Part shown: piece after piece, positions 57,101 through 64,000 of the stretch | Position numbering within the stretch: position 1 is the stretch's first letter | Layout: every line of letters starts with the position of its first letter | Source of the DNA: Pseudisothecium myosuroides | Taxonomy: Eukaryota; Streptophyta; Bryopsida; Hypnales; Lembophyllaceae | DNA: 64,000 nt | Direction of reading: 5' to 3' | Assembly: GCA_951799445.1 (NCBI GenBank) | Contig: OX637288.1 | Location: 29,553,288 to 29,617,287 of the forward strand | The notes under the pieces: model-generated | Told to the model about the DNA's origin: nothing | Databases searched by the model: none | The model's input: only the letters and a program-made list of their open reading frames with translations | Translations under genes and position numbers: made by a program

Positions 57101-58004
57101 CATGCCCAACGGCAGCTTGGGAGATTTATTCCATGGTCCCAAGGCTAACCCAATTCCTTGGGAAATGCGCTACAAAATAGCTGTGGGGGTTGCTGCGGTT
57201 TGTCACTACGGCCCATCTCTCATGTTGCCAAGCTAGAATTGTAACCACTTGATTTTCTACTAGACTAGATTCTTTGGGAGTCAATTGTATTCATATAGAT
57301 ACTTGGAGAATAACTATTGGAGTTTGCATTTTCTGTGCTGGTAGGGATTGGAGTATTTGCACCACGATTGCACCCCACAGATCCTTCATCGAGATGTGAA
57401 GTCCAACAATATTTTGGTGGATTTGGAATATGAAGCGCATTTGGCTGATTTTGGGATTGCGAGAATGGTGGATCCGGCAGCATCTCTTGACTTGTCTTCT
57501 GTTGTTGGCTCGGTGGGCTACATCCCTCCAAGTAAAGAATTGGATTCATCTATCCATGGCTATACTTGCAGTGGGTAGTATAATTTTTGGAGATGTAGAG
57601 TTGATCAATCATTGTTCTAAGTTGCGATGGATGATTTTTTATGGAGTAAATTTTGTAATGTGATTGGGATTGGAATTTTGGGCGCAGAATACTCGGTTGG
57701 AACACGAGTGACGGAAAAAATTGATATTTATAGTTTTGGAGTTGTATTGATGGAGTTGGTGACTGGAAAACATGCTGCGTACCCATTGGAGGGCATGGAT
57801 GGAGCAAACTTGGTGCAATGGGTTCATAATAGAGTATTGACATCAAAAGGGTTGTATGAGATCTTAGACTCCAAGTGTGGGACAAGTTCACAAAGTGAGA
57901 TGGTTCAAGTCTTACGAGTGGGGATGTTGTGCACCAATTACACACCTACAAGTCGCCCCTCAATGCGTGAGGTGGTGAAAATGCTTGGGGATGTGGTTCC
58001 CTAG
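54167..58004 (+). pseudogene. LRR receptor-like kinase, HAESA/subfamily XI type, copy C (one nonsense codon)
   Basis: Exons are 54,167-54,464, 54,607-56,876, 57,009-57,197, 57,345-57,531 and 57,688-58,004, total 3261 nt (1087 codons). Exons 3-5 have exactly the same lengths as in copy A (189, 187 and 317 nt). The predicted receptor has a signal segment, LRR cap (WNGVKC), about 20 LRRs, membrane segment (HAWMVLVEVFGVVAFVLFV), Gly loop IGAGGSGQVYKV, VAVKK, HRD (HRDVKSNN) and DFG. TAG at 56,826-56,828 (codon 840) replaces the TGG (Trp) of copy A directly after VAVKKL, cutting off almost the whole kinase. The codon joined across intron 4 also changes the conserved IPPEY to IPPKY. Ectodomain plus membrane anchor would still be made, so a kinase-dead decoy is possible but speculative. 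A MITE starts at the base after the stop codon. Confidence 0.88.
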
Positions 58005-58322
58005 CTACACTAAAAAGGGTATTTAGTGTTGGCAACACTATTTGCGAACCATGACACTAAATATCATTAAGCCTACTAAAGTAAGTAACATTAAATGTAA
58101 TTTCTAACATTAAATATACTCTATGGTAAATCTGAAATTTGAAAATGTTTACATTTAGAGTTAGAACTTATTAAAGGAAGGTAGAAGGGAAGAGAAGGCG
58201 AAGGCGGCGCATTGAAGTTTAGCACTACACTAATCGTCCTAAAATTGACATTTAGTGTAGGGTCAAGTAGGGTGGTAATTACACTAAATGTAATCCAACA
58301 CTAAATACCCTTTTTAGTGTAG
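58005..58322. mobile_element. CACTA-ended MITE immediately after receptor kinase C stop codon
   Basis: The 318-bp element has a perfect 28-bp inverted repeat beginning CTACACTAAAAAGGGTATTT at both ends. The interior again contains ACACTAAATGT phrases. Copies A and B continue uninterrupted from the stop codon (CCCTAGTT...CATGAATG), while C reads CCCTAG, then the element, then TTGGGCATGAATG. If the termini are CACTA/TAGTG (58,008-58,319), a TAG-type 3-bp duplication is possible but not clean. It is non-coding and probably moved by a CACTA-type transposase. It becomes part of the 3' untranslated region. Confidence 0.82.
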
Positions 58323-59136
58323 TTGGGCATGAATGCTGACTACAACAAGGATTCAAAGCCTTTCTTAAGTTTGATGCCCTGGTACTTCACTATGCCTTGT
58401 AATCCATATATATGTGCATCAATTTCTTTTATTATGGAGGCTATTTAACTATTATTTCACAATAGATATGTCCCTATTTTTTGCTTTTATTTTTTGCCCA
58501 TTTTTCTACAGCCTATGGTAGTTTAAATTGAAATTTGAGGCATTTAAACATAGCCCTATTGTAATTCAAAAATTTGTAAATGGTTTTAGGGGTGATCACT
58601 ATAAAATGTACACTCTAACTATTATTGAATATAACCCACACAAATAACACATGCATAGACATCATCAAAAATCATGTATAATTTTTTGACATTGTATCTC
58701 AAACAATTCATACAAACAACTATTTAGGATCCAAGGAAGTCTTTGGCCCTGGAGATTGAAATGAGCGGAAGCCTTGAAAATTTGTTCTAAAAGAAACATT
58801 TTAATGATTTCATACAACACAAGTTAATCCAATTACTGCAAGAAACACTAAGCATTTTTTTACTGCAGTTATATATCCGTTAGTGCAATTTGAAAATTAA
58901 AGAAGTTTGCATAATAATCTAAATTTTTTTCCAAAATTGCAAGACTGCTAAGTACTAGTATCTCTACAAATAAAACTATTCCCCGAGCGTGTACGAGGCT
59001 TGAGACTCTAGAAGTGCACCACACAGCTAATAATATGCAATATTCATAAATCAAACTCAAATATATATACAGTCAACTATTTAAAGAACAAAGCAGCCAA
59101 CTTGAATCAAACAATGAAGGACTAAGTTAGACTAGG
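58323..59136. other. intergenic, no gene seen
   Basis: The first 100 bases are receptor-kinase 3' flank homologous to copies A and B. The rest is AT-rich and unrecognised. Confidence 0.55.
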
Positions 59137-59530
59137 GGAAGCAACCTATTCCTGATCACCCCCCCCATTGTGGCAGTGCAGGGTGGTCTATTTCCGTGTA
59201 TGTCCAGAGGAATAAATGACCAATTGTGACAGTCATTGATTGGTTAACAATTAACTATCACACAAATGAAACATTGTCCATTTTGTATCCAGCGCTTGAT
59301 TAGAATTGGAGAAGCCATCTCACTAGAATGGAAAGAACCTGGTCTACCATTCAAAAATTCATGGTAATTCCATTTTGCGATACAAAAATTTGGAAAAGTA
59401 TGGAAAGCTTCCTCTGTCTATTTCTGTACACTGATAAATTGACCACGCCCTATAGATATGTCGAAATGTTTATTTGATTGGAAATGGGTTGCCTCCCCTA
59501 TATGTTCAAAATTTTATTCATCAAAGTTGA
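59137..59530 (-). pseudogene. ATM-like intron fragment (degraded homolog of 29,085-29,500)
   Basis: Shared phrases in order are GATCACCCC, TTCAAAAATTCATGGTAATTC, CTGTCTATTTCT and AAATGGG(T/C)TGCCTCC. They align with the intron between two FAT-domain exons near 29 kb. No exon survives. It shows that a further ATM-like copy once lay beside unit C. Confidence 0.55.
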
Positions 59531-60470
59531 AGTAATTGACTGTGGTATACAGATAAAAAAATTATGAGCATTCAAGGTATGTCCTGAGCCAGAATCTATG
59601 AATTTTGATTAATGGCAAATAGAATTGGCATTATCAAAGCAGAGATTCAAGAAAAAAAAGGGTAGAATTCAGACTTGCAATCTAAGTTCTCGAATCACAA
59701 ACATCTCTTCTTCTAGCACTAGCACAGTGAATCTAAGCTTGGAGAGATCAATCTTTGTAATTTAAGGTATACACCTAAGTTAAGAGGGTATTTGATGTGA
59801 GGCTAATTTTTATATTTAAGATGACCATATTTTTACACAAAAAGCTATGAGGGGCATATTTCCAATACCCTATGGTTTTTGTAAATTCATTTATGTGGGT
59901 CCAAGCAATTTGGGCATCTTTTGCAAAAAAACTCATCAACTTCTAAAATTTGGAAAATAAATAACTAATAAAATATGGCATACAATTGTCCTAAGAAATT
60001 TAATTCTCAAATCACATTCTAATCAGAGTCAAACTTTGTTCGCTATGTTGGAGTGACTTCAAGAAAAAACATTTTCTTCTAACTTCAAGCCATATTATCT
60101 TGCAATCTGTAAAGTCTTTTGTGGGCGCTAGATTACCCACCCTTGGTAATAAAGCAAACACCGACCAGGTTCTTAGCTTTTATCTACTTTTTTAATATAT
60201 AGGGGTGTTGTAAGCGCGGTCCACTGTGCCTTCCAAGCAATGGATCTTTTTGCTAATGTTTTTTGAGTGTCGTGGATGGGCAAAAGAAATGCCTAGAGAC
60301 GCATGTGGTAACTTCCAAGCTAACTGCCAATGATTAGGGGTGATGGTGATCTAATGTGAAATCCTAACTTCCTAACTGTCTATCCTATATCTAGGGTTGA
60401 CGTCCCTAACTACGTGAAATGGGAACCCCTATGTTCCTTCCATGAACCCCCAAGGATAATTCTAAGTTTT
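59531..60470. other. non-coding, no gene seen
   Basis: This stretch is AT-rich at first and then of more balanced composition from 60,120. No exon, RNA gene or repeat is identified. Confidence 0.45.
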
Positions 60471-61320
60471 GACTTCTATTCTAAGTTTTTTATTTCCCAA
60501 GGTTAATTTGAACTTTTAACTTCTATCCCTATGGTTTAACCTCTAGATTCTAGTCTACGGTTTTACTTTTACATTAACTCTAGAATTTATCCCTTGACTT
60601 TAATTCTATATTTTGACTTTTGACTCTAGGATTTTACTTCTCAACTAACTCTAGATTTTACTCCTTTGAATTAACTCTAAATTTTAACCTCCAAGTTCAA
60701 CTCTAGGTTTTAACTTTTAACTCTAGGTTTTTACTTCTTAAACTAACTCTAAAATTTACCCTCTAAAGTTAACTCTAGATTTTTACTTTTAACTCTAGGT
60801 TTTTACTTCTAAGGTTAATCCCAATTTTTAACTCCTAGGTTTGACTCTACAATTTCACTTTCAACTCTAGATTTTCTACTTCTAGAAGTAACTCTACAAT
60901 TTACTTCTACTTCTAATCTTTACTTCTACTTGAGCTTTGATTTTTACTATCCAATTTTAACTTCAAATTTTAACTTCTAAGTTTAGTCCTAAATTATAAC
61001 CTCTAATTCTAGCTCTAACTTTTAATTTCTTACTTCAAACTTTGGTTTCTATTTCTACTCTTTAAAATCTATCTCCTAAATTGACTCTAACTTCCACTTC
61101 CCAAATTTACTCCAAAATCTTTACTTTTAAGTTCTACTTTCTACTCAGATTTTTGACTCCTAATTAACTCTAAACTTTTACTTTTAAACTACCCTAAGAT
61201 TTGACTTGAGAATTTAACTAAACTTCCAAATTATTCTAACTTTTTTAACTTCTTAATTCCACTCTAATTTTCACCTCCTAAATCTAATTCTAAATCCTAG
61301 TTCCTAATTTAAAGACTTCT
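60470..61320. repeat. degenerate minisatellite of about 20-36 bp
   Basis: More than twenty loose copies of TTAACTCTAGATTTTACTTC-type units (variants AACTCTAGGTTTT, AACTCTAAATTTT, TTTACTTCTAAGTTA) follow one another for 850 bp. The strong pyrimidine bias of the plus strand makes an array origin clear. Confidence 0.7.
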
Positions 61321-61435
61321 AAATCTAACTTCTACCTTCCGCTAATCTAATCTTGCTAATCACGGTCTAAAGTCTAATCGAGAAAAATCAAAGAAGAATT
61401 AGGGAAAAACGTCAAAGATCAATTTAACGGCTTAC

Positions 61436-61498
61436 CTCATCGCTGCCGGTGTTGGAAATAACGTCGTCCACATCCGCATGCACGTCCTCATGCTCCAT
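61436..61498 (-). CDS. possible first coding exon, unknown product
   Basis: On the minus strand a well-placed start (ACCATGG) opens 21 codons, MEHEDVHADVDDVISNTGSD plus E, ending at a donor GAG|GTAAGC (61,435-61,430). The acidic, CpG-rich segment differs from its surroundings. No following exon is recognised because the next kilobase downstream is minisatellite. It may be the N-terminus of a gene or of a retroelement protein transcribed leftward from the TATA-bearing sequence at 63.4 kb. Confidence 0.35.
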
Positions 61499-61500
61499 GG

Positions 61501-62215
61501 TAATCTTTTGTTTTGTTTGATTTTTTCCAAGCTCACCGCTTAATTTTTTAAAATAATACACCCTTGAGATCTAACTTCCTTCTTTTACCTTCTCCTTTCT
61601 TTTCTTTCTCCTTCTCTCCTTCTACACTAGTACTATTCCACCTAAGCTTTTATGGAGCCTTACACTATGATCTCAGACTCCAAGGAGGATTTAATGTGTC
61701 TCTTACCCTCTTACACAATTCCACCTTTGTGTCATTCTAATCCTTCTCCCAACGGTCACCACAAATTCTCAAGATTTTCTTCCCTAAGTCTACCTAATCC
61801 TAGGCCTAGGTCACTATTTATCGTCTCTCACCTTCTACCACCTATTTCATCTTCTTCTTCACTAATCTCCTTCCATTCTTGCTTTTGTTGTGTTTGTGAT
61901 GAGAGAGTTGGGAGTGCTTGTTTGCAGGTGTGCGCGTGGAGGTGTTGCTTCTATTCCTCCCCTTCCCTTTTTTAGACTCTTTTCCCTAGTTCCTATTCCC
62001 CTACTCTACCCCTAGCCCATCAATCCAGCATTTCTTTTTTTTGTTTAGGAAGGGAAAAAAAACAAAAAAAACAAGGAGAATGTGGAGCTCGGGGTCCTGG
62101 ACTGAGCCTGCCGAGCCAAGCCGACCTCCTGCTGGCCGGCCTCTTGTTGAAGGGGGGTCGGTCAATAATTTAATTAATTTTTTATTTTTATTTTTATTTT
62201 TTGTTTATTAACGTT
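61501..62215. other. pyrimidine-rich non-coding stretch
   Basis: This is CT-rich on the plus strand (61,570-61,640 and 61,820-61,900). A GC-rich phrase with GCCGAGCC and GGCCGGCC motifs lies near 62,100-62,160. A 107-codon plus-strand frame at 61,652-61,975 is low-complexity Ser/Pro/Leu and is not accepted as a gene. Confidence 0.45.
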
Positions 62216-62219
62216 CTGT

Positions 62220-62375
62220 TTTCTGAACTGGACTGTAACTGGACTGGACTGGACTGTGACTAGACTGTGAACTGGACTATGAACTTGGACTGTGAACTGG
62301 AGTGTGACCAGATTGTAACTGGACTGTGACCAGATTGTGACTGGACTGTGAACTAGACTGTGAACTTGGACTGGT
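62220..62375. repeat. 12-bp minisatellite (ACTGGACTGTGA)
   Basis: At least ten copies of ACTGGACTGTGA, with variants AACTGGACTATG and ACCAGATTGTGA, run in tandem. The units are close to each other in sequence, indicating recent slippage. Confidence 0.85.
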
Positions 62376-62414
62376 TTTTTTTTCTTGCAAACTTTGGGCT
62401 AAAAAAAACAAAGA

Positions 62415-62565
62415 AAAACTTGGGGAAAACTAGACTATCCCAAAACTTGGGGGAAAATTAAAACTTGGGGAAACTTAGATTAACTAAAACTTGGAGAAAA
62501 CTAGACTAATCCAAAACTTGGGGGAAAACTAAAACTTGGGGAACCTTAGACTAACTAAAACTTGG
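62415..62565. repeat. 70-bp tandem repeat, two units
   Basis: Units begin at about 62,416 and 62,486 with AAAACTTGG(G/A)GAAAACTAGA. Each also contains ACTTGGGGGAAAA, and the second copy is nearly exact. Confidence 0.75.
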
Positions 62566-62679
62566 AAACACGGAACTTTGCCAAACACAAAAAAAACCTA
62601 TATATCTTGGAAGCTAAACTTTGGACGTTTTCACAAAGGTCTTGAAAACTATACTTTGGAACTAAATGCCGAGGAGGTT

Positions 62680-62935
62680 CAAAGCTTCGCTGCTAAGTTG
62701 GGTTTAACACCAACTTTAGGACTTGGTGGCACTCCGGGGGTTCAAAGCTCCGCCGTCCGAAACCGTTTAACACATACTTTAGGACTTTGACTTAGTCACA
62801 AGTTCAAAACTTCGCCGTCTCCGAGGGGGGTCCACACAACACGGAAGACTTTAGAAGAGGGAAAAAGTGAAACATTTAAAGAAAAACATATACGGGGTTC
62901 AAAGCTTCACCGTCTCGGAGGGGGGTCCACTCAAC
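62680..62935. repeat. spaced direct repeats GTTCAAAGCTTCGCCGTC..
   Basis: Four related phrases (near 62,678, 62,740, 62,802 and 62,898) read (G/A)TTCAAA.CT(T/C)C(G/A)CC(G/T), and two continue with (T/C)C(C/G)GAGGGGGGTCCAC. The interval also has two TTTAGGACTT phrases. They may be regulatory repeats of an LTR or leader. The identity of the element is unknown. Confidence 0.5.
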
Positions 62936-63178
62936 AAAGAGAACGTTAAACGAAGTTAAGAACATATTTAAAAGAACACACAAGTTAGGACACGTGGTAA
63001 CACAACAAACTCACACTCTAAAGGCCCCCCAAAGTGGCATCGTCAAGGTAGGTGGGGGGTTGCTCTAGGGTTAGTGCAAGATCCACAAAGATTCCTAAAA
63101 CCGCCAAAAGCTAGCTCACAAGAGTACGAGAAAGACACACAAAGTGTAGAAAAATCGCTCAACTCACAACAAGAGTAT

Positions 63179-63217
63179 ACAAAGAATACACAAAGAATAC
63201 ACAAAGAATACACAAAG
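63179..63217. repeat. 11-bp tandem repeat, 3.5 copies
   Basis: ACAAAGAATAC is repeated exactly three times and then partially. Confidence 0.9.
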
Positions 63218-63393
63218 CAAGATAGAAGGACCCCCAAGGACCTTCAAAGCTTGAAATGCAACAATAATAGAGCCAAAAGTGCTCCGAAAACACCGTAGAG
63301 GTTTTTGGCTTCAAACGCCAAAATATCCAAAATAACTTGGACCCACGGACCCAAAGCAAGTATTGGGGGTGTTCTAGAGAGAGAAATGGGGTC

Positions 63394-63401
63394 TTTATAT
63401 A
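63394..63401 (-). promoter_or_regulatory. TATA box candidate, minus strand
   Basis: The minus strand reads CCTATATAAAGACCCC, a strong TATA box, followed by a CT-rich TTTCTCTCTCTAGAAC stretch typical of plant transcription starts. It is oriented toward the exon-like sequence at 61,498. It may be the promoter of an LTR retroelement, since the surrounding DNA (62,600-64,000) is of balanced composition and repeat-like, but no LTR pair is visible. Confidence 0.45.
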
Positions 63402-63419
63402 GGTTTCCAATGGCCCATC

Positions 63420-64000
63420 CCTCCCTCTAGAGTTCTAAGGTAACCTTATCAATTTGGATTTTCATCCTCATCCTCAAAGATTTTCATCCTATTTCCTAAA
63501 AAACAATTTCTACCATCTATGCTGGACCAACATCCTAATTTTTGGAGATTAACTCCAATTGCCAAACGGATTGTGCCGTTGGCTCTAGATCGCCGTGTTT
63601 TGTCCTCAATCCCCCTTCACCTTGTACCGAGGCCAAAAACCCATCGTAGGCTAATTTAGTTTAAAAACCAAGTCGTAGTAAAATCCTAAATCTTGGGAGT
63701 CTCCTATTTTGAGAAAAGTAACTAGCCTAGGGTCTCCGGTAGATGTAAGAGAGTCATAAAGGACTCTTGGTTGACTTCGTTTCGCCATCGTATGGTCCCG
63801 GAATGCCGGTCAACGTCGCGGGGACCCCGTCACGTGGTTAATTCCCGAGGAATCTCGCCGGTTCAGGTACTTGCCGCTATCGAAATTTCGTGAAACTTCA
63901 TGGAGTGCATTATTAACATAAAACAAGCTATGCTAATTTTTAGTGAGATTTTATTGTAACCTGGATAATTTCCATGAAATTCCCGTTGGAGGTTAGAACG
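63420..64000. other. unidentified right end of window
   Basis: Base composition is balanced, with CpG-containing phrases (for example around 63,800-63,870). No frame, RNA gene or duplicate within the window is seen. It is possibly the upstream part of a long terminal repeat or a gene promoter continuing past the window. Confidence 0.35.

Noticed and set aside
61652..61975. 107-codon plus-strand frame
   Set aside because: It is low-complexity Ser/Pro/Leu from a CT-rich tract, with no domain or conserved copy.
63179..63217. CRISPR-like short repeats
   Set aside because: The 11-bp units are directly adjacent with no spacers, in a plant nuclear context. It is an ordinary microsatellite.

Overview
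This is nuclear DNA of a land plant. It is AT-rich and intron-bearing, and it holds HAESA-type LRR receptor kinases with plant intron positions, a Ty1/copia retrotransposon primed by initiator tRNA-Met, plant-type ATM (PI3K-like kinase) exons, and many MITE-like and tandem repeats. I cannot place the lineage below land plant.

Layout. The window is mostly a segmental duplication. Unit A (about 1-30,880) and unit B (about 30,881-44,500) are direct copies: bases 1-86 match 30,881-30,966. Unit C (about 47,900-58,004) is a third copy in inverted orientation. A complete unit holds, in A/B order: (i) a plus-strand degraded receptor-kinase pseudogene; (ii) a full-length minus-strand LRR receptor kinase; (iii) several kb of AT-rich non-coding DNA; (iv) a conspicuously GC-rich 1.4-kb block; (v) minus-strand exons of an ATM-like gene. 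The receptor kinases are at 11,838-15,723 (A), 34,370-37,070 (B) and 54,167-58,004 (C). All three are broken. A has one nonsense codon in the LRRs. C has one nonsense codon just after the kinase lysine. B has a nonsense codon, a poor splice acceptor and a deletion of the membrane segment and most of the kinase. ATM-like exons lie at 22.6-24.7 and 28.9-31.5 kb (A side) and 41.2-44.0 kb (B), with a scrap near 59.3 kb; they carry frameshifts or stops.

Because the units are paralogous, each serves as an empty-site reference for the others, which dates and delimits insertions. In A these are: a 3.48-kb element at 820-4304 with exact 5-bp target duplications and a 609-aa acidic/coiled-coil protein; a copia element at 5117-10272 inside the receptor-kinase pseudogene; and a composite 2.6-kb insertion at 25,365-27,958 that itself contains a 1.19-kb terminal-inverted-repeat element with an exact 8-bp duplication. 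In C, a CACTA-ended MITE starts at the base after the receptor-kinase stop codon.

The right end (59.5-64 kb) is non-duplicated. It holds degenerate minisatellites, a possible first coding exon with good start and donor signals at 61,498-61,436 (minus), and a TATA-containing promoter-like sequence at 63.4 kb (minus), possibly the 5' end of a minus-strand retroelement continuing out of view.

The window reads as a receptor-kinase/ATM duplication cluster in decay, not a working operon-like system. The least familiar item is the 820-4304 element: LTR-like ends and target duplication, no LTRs, and dense TCCGGT-type subterminal motifs.
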